From positions 1 through 64,000 of the forward strand of contig JAUXXQ010000210.1 in the NCBI GenBank assembly GCA_030684815.1: a stretch of DNA of 64,000 nt, given 5' to 3'. The position numbers and the translations under genes are program-made. Source of the stretch: Methylobacter sp. Its GTDB lineage: Bacteria; Pseudomonadota; Gammaproteobacteria; Methylococcales; Methylomonadaceae. Below are positions 7,429 through 14,362 of the stretch, one piece after another; position 1 is the first letter of the stretch; every line of letters begins with the position of its first letter. The notes under the pieces are model-generated. The model did not search any database, had not been told where the DNA came from, and was given only the letters and a program-made list of their open reading frames with translations.

Positions 7429-7620
7429 TGTGGGTAGTGTGGGTTTTTAGTAATGGCGCGGCCTATAGAGATTTTGTAGTGTGGGTTAGCTGTGGGTTTT
7501 CATGTGGGTCTGTGGGTTTTTGATGTGGGTAATGTGGGTGCTGTGGGTCGTTTTTTAGCTTAATGTGGGTCGTTTCTGCCTTTTAACTCAATTACTTATA
7601 TAAAACCCACACGACCCACA
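7429..7620. other. Candidate replication origin: TGTGGGT iteron array
   Basis: Ten direct copies of TGTGGGT start at 7429, 7438, 7480, 7491, 7503, 7511, 7524, 7533, 7542 and 7564. Two inverted copies (ACCCACA) start at 7605 and 7614. An AT-rich stretch (7571-7604) separates the two groups. The array lies between the vapE-type NTPase and the ssb-like and toprim genes, in a 390-bp gap without genes. Repeats of this kind beside replication genes are typical of iteron origins. Origin function is inferred. Confidence 0.7.
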
Positions 7621-7648
7621 CTAAAAACAGCAAACTTTTAAAAACAAA

Positions 7649-7675
7649 AAAAGCCTACCGGGGAAAAGAAGAGGT
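7649..7675. repeat. 27-bp inverted repeat, left arm
   Basis: This arm is the exact reverse complement of 8055-8081. Together the arms enclose the ssb-like gene, which starts 53 bp downstream. See the right arm. Confidence 0.95.
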
Positions 7676-7728
7676 AAAAAGCGTTTCACCACCGGGCAGC
7701 ATAAGCCCCCAACAACAGGTAAAAAATT

Positions 7729-8055
7729 ATGATTGAAGCACTTGTAAGCGGAAAAATGATAAAGGATGCAGAGCTTAAGACCGGAGCCAAGTCTACCTAC
7801 TGCAATTTCTTGGTATCGGTCGATATAAACGAACCGGATAGGGCGGTAGTATCGTGCATTGCCTTTAATGAAGCGGCGGAACGCATAGCCAAACTAAAAA
7901 AAGGCGATGCCGTCACCGTTATTGGCGCGTTAAAGCCGAGCCAGTGGACGGACAAGGCCACCGGCCAAACAAAACACGGCCTCAACGTAACAGTGTCATC
8001 GTGCCTCAGCGTGTACGACCTTAAGCAGCGCAAAGCATCAGGCAGCCATGAATAA
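7729..8055 (+). CDS. Single-stranded DNA-binding protein-like (OB fold)
   Basis: A 108-residue protein that reads as a minimal OB fold without the acidic C-terminal tail of bacterial SSB. It begins MIEALVSGKMIKDAEL, has YCNFLVSVDI and VVSCIAFNEAAERIAKLKKGDAVTVIGALKPS (the strand-helix-strand order of SSB proteins), and ends NVTVSSCLSV. It probably coats single strands during replication of the element. The whole gene is enclosed by a perfect 27-bp inverted repeat whose right arm starts at the last base of the stop codon. That repeat may control its expression. Confidence 0.85.
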   Translation: MIEALVSGKMIKDAELKTGAKSTYCNFLVSVDINEPDRAVVSCIAFNEAAERIAKLKKGDAVTVIGALKPSQWTDKATGQTKHGLNVTVSSCLSVYDLKQRKASGSHE

Positions 8056-8081
8056 CCTCTTCTTTTCCCCGGTAGGCTTTT
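8055..8081. repeat. 27-bp inverted repeat, right arm
   Basis: A perfect inverted copy of 7649-7675. It begins on the last base of the ssb-like stop codon and ends 16 bp before the start of the toprim gene, whose ribosome-binding site (aggaag) lies just after it. The 14-mer AGGCTTTTAACAGG at its outer edge (8074-8087) recurs at 10898 and 11116. Confidence 0.95.
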
Positions 8082-8097
8082 AACAGGAAGCTTAACA

Positions 8098-8943
8098 ATG
8101 GATATTGAAAATTTAAGAGTGTTGGACTTGGCTGCGGTCTGTTCGTTGCTGAACTTGGAACGGGACGAAAAAGACCCGAAGCAATTTAAAACCGATGGCT
8201 TTAGGATTAGCGTTACAGGGCTAAAGTGGTTCGATCATAGCGCCGGGAAAGGGGGCGGCGGAGCAATTGATCTGGTCATGCACGTTAAGCATTTGTCGTT
8301 TATGGCTGCAGCCAATTATTTGAGCAGTGCAGGCGGCGAACTGCCCACGGCATCGACGAAGGCCGCCACCGCAAAAACCACTGCAGCAGCAACCAAGCCG
8401 CCCACACCCAATAAAAACAACCTGCCAAGGATATTGGCCTACCTCACCGAGCAACGCGGGTTAAATGCCGCATTGGTGCAATGGTGCGTGGACAAAGGCC
8501 TGATTTATGCCGATTGCCGCAATAATTGCGTTTTCAGATACGGGCACCAGGGCGCGGAATTGCGTGGCACCGGCGCGGTTCAATGGCGCTCTGTGTACGG
8601 CACGATTGAACACGGCTTTATTTTGCCAGCGCGTTTACCTGTTGGCGTTGCCGTGCTTGAATCGGCCATAGACGCGCTGAGTTACCGGCAGATTCACCGG
8701 GACATGATAACGCTATCCATTGCCGGGAACGGAAACCATAAAATCATCCAGCAAGCCGTCAACATAGCCAAGGCAAACAAATTGCCGGTGTTCAGTGCGT
8801 TTGACAGCGACAGCGGCGGTAATGTTGCCGACAAGATTCTGTGCGGTTATGCGGCGAGCGATGGCGTAACCGTTATGCAAGACAGACCCCGCCGCAAGGA
8901 CTGGAACGAGCAATTAAGAATAATGCCGAAAGACATTATCTAG
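8098..8943 (+). CDS. Toprim-domain primase-like protein
   Basis: A 281-residue protein with an N-terminal DUF3991-like region (FRISVTGLKWFDHSAGKGGGGAIDLVMH, 35-62) of the kind placed before toprim domains in mobile-element primases. A linker rich in Ala, Thr and Pro (83-108) follows, then a toprim fold: E188 in VAVLESAIDAL and D236/D238 in FSAFDSDSGG. No zinc-binding motif is seen. With the VapE-like NTPase and the ssb-like protein it would make up a compact replication module. It may prime at the iteron array upstream. Confidence 0.87.
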   Translation: MDIENLRVLDLAAVCSLLNLERDEKDPKQFKTDGFRISVTGLKWFDHSAGKGGGGAIDLVMHVKHLSFMAAANYLSSAGGELPTASTKAATAKTTAAATKPPTPNKNNLPRILAYLTEQRGLNAALVQWCVDKGLIYADCRNNCVFRYGHQGAELRGTGAVQWRSVYGTIEHGFILPARLPVGVAVLESAIDALSYRQIHRDMITLSIAGNGNHKIIQQAVNIAKANKLPVFSAFDSDSGGNVADKILCGYAASDGVTVMQDRPRRKDWNEQLRIMPKDII

Positions 8944-8954
8944 GCCGCCAAAAA

Positions 8955-9000
8955 CGTTAATACCCTGTTAATGCTGTCGTAGATTAACAGGGTATTAACG
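8955..9000. terminator. Perfect 18-bp palindrome between convergent genes
   Basis: CGTTAATACCCTGTTAAT (8955-8972) is the exact reverse complement of 8983-9000, with a 10-base loop. On the minus strand it is followed by TTTTT, so it can terminate the 9029-9358 gene. On the plus strand the T tract is weak. It may double as a protein-binding site. Confidence 0.65.
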
Positions 9001-9028
9001 CCGACGATTTTATTAAAAACAGGCTTAA

Positions 9029-9358
9029 TTATGCACAAGGCCGCGCTTGTGCTTTTTCAGTATTAACCCGCTTGATAATGCTATAAATTTGTTTAACGGT
9101 TACGCCGTATTCTTTGTGTAATTCATCCGTATTTTTCCCGTTGTATTTTTCATAAATTTCAATATCCCGCTGTCTTTTTTGGTAGTTATCGCCTTTAGGG
9201 AAATACAGCGGCGTACCTGAATAATGGATTCTAATCATTTCAGTAACGCACCATGCAACCTCATAGCTGGTTTTCGGCTTTAGCTTATCCAGCTCATGGC
9301 GCAGCCTTTCGTGCATATCGGTCAACTTTTCGGGGTAATTTTCTGGAAGTTCGTTCAT
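9029..9358 (-). CDS. Mor-family transcription activator
   Basis: A 109-residue protein matching the C-terminal part of Mor/C activators (PF08765): GTPLYFPKGDNYQKRQRDIEIYEKYNGKNTDELHKEYGVTVKQIYSIIKRV. The last section is the helix-turn-helix that, in Mu Mor, activates a middle promoter. It is the only reverse-strand gene in the element with a clear function. It probably acts on promoters in the divergent region 9359-9598. The 18-bp palindrome follows its stop. Confidence 0.85.
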   Translation of the reverse strand: MNELPENYPEKLTDMHERLRHELDKLKPKTSYEVAWCVTEMIRIHYSGTPLYFPKGDNYQKRQRDIEIYEKYNGKNTDELHKEYGVTVKQIYSIIKRVNTEKAQARPCA

Positions 9359-9598
9359 TGTTAGGCTAATTGATTAAGGGTTTATAAATCTATTTGATAC
9401 GGCTTGAACGTGATTGATGCTATTTGATACAACCTATTGATATTTAATGAATTAGGTTACTAAATAAAATAATAGCACGTTATAATAAGCCGACTCATTA
9501 AATTAAAAGAATCCCGTTTTAATAATCGTAACGCGTAACGATTAACCGGCCTGCCGGTTATTTCCCCGTCATCACCATTTAATTTTTACAGAGGTTTT
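9359..9598. promoter_or_regulatory. Divergent AT-rich promoter region
   Basis: A 240-bp gene-free region between the Mor-like gene (leftward) and the 9599 gene (rightward). It contains two related tracts, tatttgatacggcttgaacgtgat and ctatttgatacaacctattgat (near 9391 and 9420), which could be activator sites. No convincing consensus promoter is visible. Confidence 0.4.
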
Positions 9599-9745
9599 AT
9601 GAAACATTGCGGCATTTCCATTAAGCCCAAACCGCCGACCCGGAGAATAAAATACAAGGATAACCCGGCGTATAAAGCGCAAATCAAGAAAACCATAAGA
9701 GAACAGCAGGCAATGGCCGAAAGTATCCGGCTCTATGCTAAATGA
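9599..9745 (+). CDS. Small basic protein (48 residues)
   Basis: A short frame (MKHCGISIKPKPPTRRIKY...) with an excellent ribosome-binding site (agagg, 7 bp before the ATG). Its end overlaps the start of the coiled-coil gene by 11 bp, which argues that it is real. The product is rich in Lys and Arg and could bind nucleic acid. No family is recognised. Confidence 0.6.
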   Translation: MKHCGISIKPKPPTRRIKYKDNPAYKAQIKKTIREQQAMAESIRLYAK

Positions 9746-10739
9746 AATTAAGGCTTATTTGTCAAAACCAACCCCATCAACCAACCGGAAAAGAACAATG
9801 GAAAATAAAAGCTACGCCGCATTGAAACAAAATGTGGAAAAAAGAGAACAGCTTGAAAGTGAGTTGAAACTAAAACAGCAAGAAGCCGACCTATTACTAG
9901 GCAAAATAAAAATCCGAGAAAGCCGTTTGATTGAAAAAAAAGCCGTTTCAGAATCCCTATACAGCTACGAAACAGTGGCGTATAAAACAGCCAATGAAGA
10001 AATAAGCTTGATTGAAAATGATCTGAATACCGACCAGTTAATAATGAAAAAAATAAATCAAAGAATAGCCACCCTAGAGGCTGATTTATTGTCATGCAAT
10101 TCGAACGTGAACGTGTCAGACCTTTTAGAGCATCAAAAAGCCATTGAAACGGCGCAGGCAGAGCTTGATAAATACCAGTCTCTTATCGATCAACAAGAAA
10201 GTAAAATAGCAGGCGCAGCCGCTAAGGAATGCAAGGTAACGCCGCTTATCAGTAAGCGCGAGGAATTAATGGCCGATATTGCCCTAGGCAAAACCCCCGC
10301 CGAAAATCTTGCCAAACTCGATAACGAGATAGACCGGACGCGAAAAGCGCAAGAAGCCGAACAGACCAGCAATGCAAATATAATTACTGATGCCAAAAAC
10401 ACCATTGCAGGACTTGAGCGCAGAGCCCAAACCGTTAAGTACAGAATCAGAGACCTAAACGATAGAACGCCTATTTTCTTTGATTTTGTGCTGATGGACA
10501 TGGCTAAAAAATCCCGCGAAGACTACGAGCGCATAATTCAGGAACTTGGTAGAAAGTTGATTGAACTAAGGGCGCTGGATACGATTATTTCAACGTCTGG
10601 CAAGCGCGTAGAAACCGAATTATTCCCCGGTGATTGGTGGTTTTATCAAATCCCCAACATGAACAACGTGAAGCTAAACGAGGAAAATGCCATAAACTTA
10701 TTGAAGCAAGGCATGATTGAGCAAGGCATTAAAATTTAA
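9735..10739 (+). CDS. Coiled-coil protein of unknown function
   Basis: A 334-residue protein that is almost wholly heptad-like helix to about residue 290 (repeated E/K/Q-rich segments such as REQLESELKLKQQEADLLLGKIKIRE). A short globular tail follows, with FPGDWWFYQIPNMNNVKLNEENAINLL. There is no signal peptide or membrane segment. It overlaps the small upstream gene. Its place at the far end of the element, away from the replication genes, suggests a cargo or late function. I do not recognise it. Confidence 0.75.
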   Translation: MLNEIKAYLSKPTPSTNRKRTMENKSYAALKQNVEKREQLESELKLKQQEADLLLGKIKIRESRLIEKKAVSESLYSYETVAYKTANEEISLIENDLNTDQLIMKKINQRIATLEADLLSCNSNVNVSDLLEHQKAIETAQAELDKYQSLIDQQESKIAGAAAKECKVTPLISKREELMADIALGKTPAENLAKLDNEIDRTRKAQEAEQTSNANIITDAKNTIAGLERRAQTVKYRIRDLNDRTPIFFDFVLMDMAKKSREDYERIIQELGRKLIELRALDTIISTSGKRVETELFPGDWWFYQIPNMNNVKLNEENAINLLKQGMIEQGIKI

Positions 10740-10791
10740 TGCCCCATGAATCAGGCATGATCTACGCGGCTTACAGTCCGGCAGAGATGCC

Positions 10792-10913
10792 TTAGAGATG
10801 CCCGAAAAAGCCGCCGAAACGGGCGGCTTTTTTTTGCCTTGAATTTTGGAACCTGTTAAATCTTCTCTCTAAGCCACTGTGCAAATAATTTCACAGCAGG
10901 CTTTTAACAGGCA
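10792..10913 (+). repeat. 122-bp direct repeat, copy 1, with terminator
   Basis: It contains a terminator hairpin (AGCCGCC-gaaacg-GGCGGCT then eight T). It then carries a larger palindrome whose ends are cctgttaaa and tttaacagg around ataatttcacagcaggc. Copy 2 starts at 11010, a period of 218 bp, with roughly 90% identity by eye. Confidence 0.85.
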
Positions 10914-11009
10914 ACTTGAATGATGTAACACCAATCAAGTTACCTGAACCCGCACCGGCAAGCCCGACCTTTCGCAGCCGATCTAATCCAGCCCCTATCA
11001 TACGAAGCT

Positions 11010-11132
11010 TTAGAGATGCCCGAAAAAGCCGCCGAAACGAGCGGCTTTTTTTTGCCTTGAATTTGTGCGCCTGTTAAATCTTCTTTCTAGTCCACCGTGT
11101 AAATAATTTCACAGCAGGCTTTTAACAGGCAA
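11010..11132 (+). repeat. 122-bp direct repeat, copy 2, with terminator
   Basis: The second copy of 10792-10913, with the same terminator (one stem base changed) and the same AGGCTTTTAACAGG motif (11116-11129). The motif is also found beside the ssb-like gene at 8074. Confidence 0.85.
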
Positions 11133-11500
11133 AATACCAATTAAGCCAGCGCCGTATAAATGAAATTATCAGGAAAGCGGCATTAACCCGGCATTGATAC
11201 AGCCTAGCTATAATATTTGTCCGGGACTATTAAAGACTATACGGGATGTATTGAGCCGCCATTTATTTTAAAACCGGCTGATATGCAAAACCAGCTACAG
11301 ACAAATTAAACGGCTTTACCAGAGTTTTTAAAAAGTATATTCCGGTAAGAGCCGTTACGTTTCGATATGCTGATAGCGCCATACTGGCCGGCACTATTAA
11401 GAACGATGTGATTAAGAAAAAAATAGGGCAAGGCTTGCGGTTACAAATCTGTTTTTTGTTCCATGACGCACCATACAAAACCGCTTTAACACGTGCTATT

Positions 11501-11520
11501 TGTTGGTATTTTTGTTGGTA
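11501..11520. repeat. Integrase arm-type binding-site candidates, right end
   Basis: TGTTGGTA octamers lie at 11501-11508 and 11513-11520, with the same 12-bp period as the pair at 724/736 near attL. They are 55 bp from attR. Confidence 0.6.
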
Positions 11521-11574
11521 TGTTAAAAAACAATTTAATTTTTTCAATTAAAAATCATTATGTTGTATGGTCAA

Positions 11575-11596
11575 TTCGACTCAGGCCCGAGCACCA
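11575..11596 (+). repeat. attR: degraded copy of the tRNA-Leu 3' end
   Basis: ttcgactcaggcccgagcacca matches tRNA-Leu 588-610 except for C to A at one position and one missing G. No other tRNA sequence is around it, so it is the far attachment site of the element and not a tRNA gene. The two changes may impair excision. Confidence 0.8.
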
Positions 11597-12291
11597 TAAA
11601 AATTAATCTCTTACGTTCAGGCGAAGGGATTTTTTTATGCCTGGAATTTAAAATGGCGCAATTTTGGCGTACTTTTAAAAAACAACCGCAACACTTGCCA
11701 GAATTTCAGCAACAAAAAACCGGCATTAACCGGCTTTGATTATTGCAACAGTTTTCAAGTGCCGCCAGATTTCAAGCCGTGGCAGATATTTTCCGTTACG
11801 GGGTTTCACTGGTGCGAATTATGCGCCAGCGGATCCAGTGACCCATACCGCCAAAAACTACCCGCTTGGTACGCCATCCCGATTAATCCGCCTTAGTTGT
11901 TGCTCGGTCAGTTCTAAGGTAATCATAGGTACCCAGGGCGTTAATCTCCCACTCTTCTACAATATTTTCGGCAAATGTAAAACCGAAAAATCGACCGTTC
12001 GGACTAAACGTCCATGTTTTCGGTTTTTGCAATCAGCGGCAGCTATTCCGCGCCAAAAAACTGAAAGCTTTATCTTTTCAAAATGTTGCGAGTTAGACCT
12101 TCCAAAGTTTTTAAAACCTGGAAGGTCTGTATACCGGCCTGTTTCACGGTAACACCGGGCAAGGCGTGCGCCCCGCAGATAGTTGTGCATAACAATGAGC
12201 GCCGACAAAATCCGTGTAAATCCGTCTAATCTGTGTTTTCCGCGTTCTATTTCTTTTTTCGCTGAGCCGTTACATTTCATCCGGCTCTTTG
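11597..12291. other. Gene-free region with decayed and repeated sequence
   Basis: About 700 bp without a credible gene. Near 11890-11930 the minus strand reads as a short coding remnant (MITLELTEQQLRRINRDG before a stop). Positions 12005-12128 are a repeat shared with 41624-41745. Positions 12206-12259 share a segment with 57980-58056 in the opposite orientation. Confidence 0.6.
12005..12128. repeat. MITE-like repeat (class 2), copy 1
   Basis: About 122 bp similar to 41624-41745 (ttttcggtttttgcaatcagcg..agctattccgcgc.aaaaaact). It ends in the palindrome agaccttcca..tggaaggtct (12095-12128), which is shared with all the class 1 repeats of the window. Confidence 0.8.
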
Positions 12292-12312
12292 TAAACTAAA
12301 CGGTTCAGTTTA
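12292..12312. promoter_or_regulatory. Probable operator of the TetR-type regulator
   Basis: TAAACT-aaacggttc-AGTTTA is a near-perfect palindrome just before the regulator gene, and it is the size of a TetR-family operator. It overlaps the region where the promoter should lie and suggests self-repression together with control of the efflux operon. Confidence 0.6.
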
Positions 12313-12314
12313 TA

Positions 12315-12965
12315 ATGAGCGCCTCACTCTACATTCCCTTGGCGAATCACATTATGGAAGCAGGACTGAGCCATTCAAAACGGCAGAGCATTATTAAAGG
12401 TGCAACCGCGATGTTTTTGAGCCATGGCTTTAATGCGGTGAGCATGGATAAAATCGCCCAAGCGGCGCCGGTTTCCAAGGCCACGTTATACAAGTATTTT
12501 GACAGCAAACATGATCTGTTAGCAGCGGTGATTAACGAGTTATGCACATCACTGTTGCAAGTGATGGACGAGCTGGTGATAGATTCGGGCAATGTGGAAA
12601 ACAATCTGAAAACCATTGCTTCGGCTTTTATCGATTTGATTTTCGCCGAAGAGTCGCTGGCTATCTATCGGCTGGTCATTGCCGAATGCTATGTTTTTCC
12701 TGAGCTGGGTCGCTTGGTTTACGAAAGCGGGCCGAAAAATGCACTGACGCTGTTAGAGCTCTATTTGGAAAATGTTAATCGGCGCAAGCAGGTCAATATT
12801 CCAAATACCGGATTTGCCGCCGACGCTTTTTTTAGCCTGTTAAAAGGCGATTTGCATTTCCAATGCCTGCTCGGCATAAAAGCCCCGCCTTCTGCTGAAG
12901 AAAAGACTGTGTTAATTAATCAAGTGGTGAGTTTGTACTTGCAAGGCTTCACTTATGAACACTAA
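12315..12965 (+). CDS. TetR/AcrR-family repressor
   Basis: A 216-residue regulator with an N-terminal helix-turn-helix of the TetR type (about residues 22-67: IIKGATAMFLSHGFNAVSMDKIA, VSKATLYKYFDSKHDLL) and a ligand-binding domain of AefR type. It probably represses its own gene and the RND pump that follows; its stop overlaps the TolC-like gene by 11 bp. The ATG at 12315 abuts the operator-like palindrome, so a start at 12354 (MEAGLSHSK) is equally likely. Neither start has a good ribosome-binding site. Confidence 0.9.
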   Translation: MSASLYIPLANHIMEAGLSHSKRQSIIKGATAMFLSHGFNAVSMDKIAQAAPVSKATLYKYFDSKHDLLAAVINELCTSLLQVMDELVIDSGNVENNLKTIASAFIDLIFAEESLAIYRLVIAECYVFPELGRLVYESGPKNALTLLELYLENVNRRKQVNIPNTGFAADAFFSLLKGDLHFQCLLGIKAPPSAEEKTVLINQVVSLYLQGFTYEH

Positions 12966-14229
12966 AAATAGCCTGCTGTTAATGGCTGTTATGTTTTCCC
13001 GGCAAGTTGTGGCGGCGGAAACCTTGGAACAGGCTTTTGCCGAGGCCTTGAACCAAAACCAACATATTGTTGCCGCGAAAGCCGATAGCCAGGCCGCTGA
13101 ACAGCAACTTTTTGCGGCTCAAGGGCAACGGATGCCGCAGTTCAATGTACGCAGCGGCTACACGCAATTGAGCGAAACGCCTTCAGCACAAACCTCAGTA
13201 GGCGGGCAGCAGGCTGTCTTTGCAACGACACAATCCGGCAGTGCCAATGCCCAGGCCATCGTCAGCGTGCCGGTTTTCACTAGCGGCCGCATCAGCCGCA
13301 GCATTGAAGCCGCCGAAGCGAATAGGATGGCGAGCGAACACAATGAATCGACGACCGCTTTAAATGTCAAGTTACAGGTGGCCAACGCTTTTATTGTTAT
13401 TTTCCGCACGGAAAAAGCGCTGCAAGTGGCGCAGAGCCATGTCGAGACGCTCAAGGCTCACGCTAAAGATGTTAATAATTTTTACCAAGAAGGCATGGTG
13501 GCGCGCAATGATTTATTGGCGGCTCAGGTCGAACTCAGTAATGCCGAACAACGGGTACTGCAACAAGAAAATCAGCTGAATATTGCCAAAGCAAATTTTA
13601 ACCAATTGCTCAATCGCGATTTGGCGACGGAGGTCAGTCTGGTCGAAGAATTTCCAGAAGCCATGACCGGTACTCTGGCAGAACTGAATGAACAGGCCTT
13701 TTCCCAACGCCCTGAAATCATCACACTGGGGGAACAAATACATGCACTTGAAGCGCAGGCCTCCAGCGAAAAAGCCCATTTGTGGCCGCAAGTCAATGTG
13801 AACGGCGGCTATCAATACCAACAAAACCGCTATCAGGCGTTCGAGGGCATGTGGGTGGCTAATGCCACGGTGGATTGGAAAATCTATGACGGTTCCACGG
13901 CGCACCGCAGCAATGCCTTTAGCCATCAAGCCTCTGCCTTAACCTCCCAACGCAATGATTTGATGGGCGCGATTACGCTGCAGGTGCGGCAGGCGTGGCT
14001 GGATACTCAAGAGACCCGAAAGCGGGTCAATGTTGCCGAACAGGCGATTGCTCAAGCCGATGAAAACCTAAAAGTCAGTACCGAGCGTTATCAGCAAGGA
14101 CTTGCCGCACATACCGAGGTGCTGGATGCGGAGGATTTACGTATCAGAACCTACGATAATTTCAATAACGCCCGTTATGACGCGGTGATGGCGACGCTGA
14201 ACTTGCGCCGGGCGCTGGGCGTTTTGTAA
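12955..14229 (+). CDS. TolC-family outer-membrane efflux protein
   Basis: A 424-residue protein with a short signal peptide (cut near VVAA-ETLEQ) and two repeats of the OEP domain, rich in long Ala/Gln/Asn helices (ALNQNQHIVAAKADSQAAEQQL; ERYQQGLAAHTEVLDAEDLRIRTYDNFNNARYDAVMATLNLRRALG). It would form the trimeric outer-membrane channel for the adaptor and pump encoded next. It overlaps the tetR-like gene by 11 bp. Confidence 0.93.
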   Translation: MNTKNSLLLMAVMFSRQVVAAETLEQAFAEALNQNQHIVAAKADSQAAEQQLFAAQGQRMPQFNVRSGYTQLSETPSAQTSVGGQQAVFATTQSGSANAQAIVSVPVFTSGRISRSIEAAEANRMASEHNESTTALNVKLQVANAFIVIFRTEKALQVAQSHVETLKAHAKDVNNFYQEGMVARNDLLAAQVELSNAEQRVLQQENQLNIAKANFNQLLNRDLATEVSLVEEFPEAMTGTLAELNEQAFSQRPEIITLGEQIHALEAQASSEKAHLWPQVNVNGGYQYQQNRYQAFEGMWVANATVDWKIYDGSTAHRSNAFSHQASALTSQRNDLMGAITLQVRQAWLDTQETRKRVNVAEQAIAQADENLKVSTERYQQGLAAHTEVLDAEDLRIRTYDNFNNARYDAVMATLNLRRALGVL

Positions 14230-14362
14230 GGAATACACATAAGGTAACGCGCAAACAATAACATCCGCCGCCCTGTCGGAGTTCAAAGCCAGCTTTGGAC
14301 TCCAGCTATCTTTAAAGTCCGCGCAAAAAGACATTCTCGAATCCAGTTAATAAGGCTAACGC

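Larger units (their letters stand above)
10740..11574. other. Gene-poor right end of the element
   Basis: No convincing gene is seen over some 830 bp. The region holds two 122-bp direct repeats with terminators (10792 and 11010), the arm-type octamers (11501, 11513) and then attR. A reverse frame at 11263-11547 has no ribosome-binding site and no family features and was left out. Confidence 0.6.

Noticed and set aside
7381-7620. CRISPR array, suggested by the repeated TGTGGGT units
   Set aside because: The units are 7 bp and the spacing is irregular (8-42 bp), with two inverted copies; this fits iterons and not CRISPR. No cas gene is present.
9748-10095. A 115-codon reverse-strand frame rich in Phe and Leu
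   Set aside because: It is the shadow of the Lys/Glu-rich coiled-coil gene on the plus strand.
11263-11547. A 94-codon reverse-strand frame at the right end of the element
   Set aside because: It has no ribosome-binding site and no family features, and it overlaps the arm-type octamers; it is probably chance.
11575-11596. Second tRNA gene
   Set aside because: Only the last 22 bp match a tRNA; the acceptor 5' strand, D-arm and anticodon arm are absent.
11736-12280. Frames of 138 and 107 codons on opposite strands
   Set aside because: They cross MITE-like repeats shared with 41.6 kb and have no consistent codon pattern or start signals.
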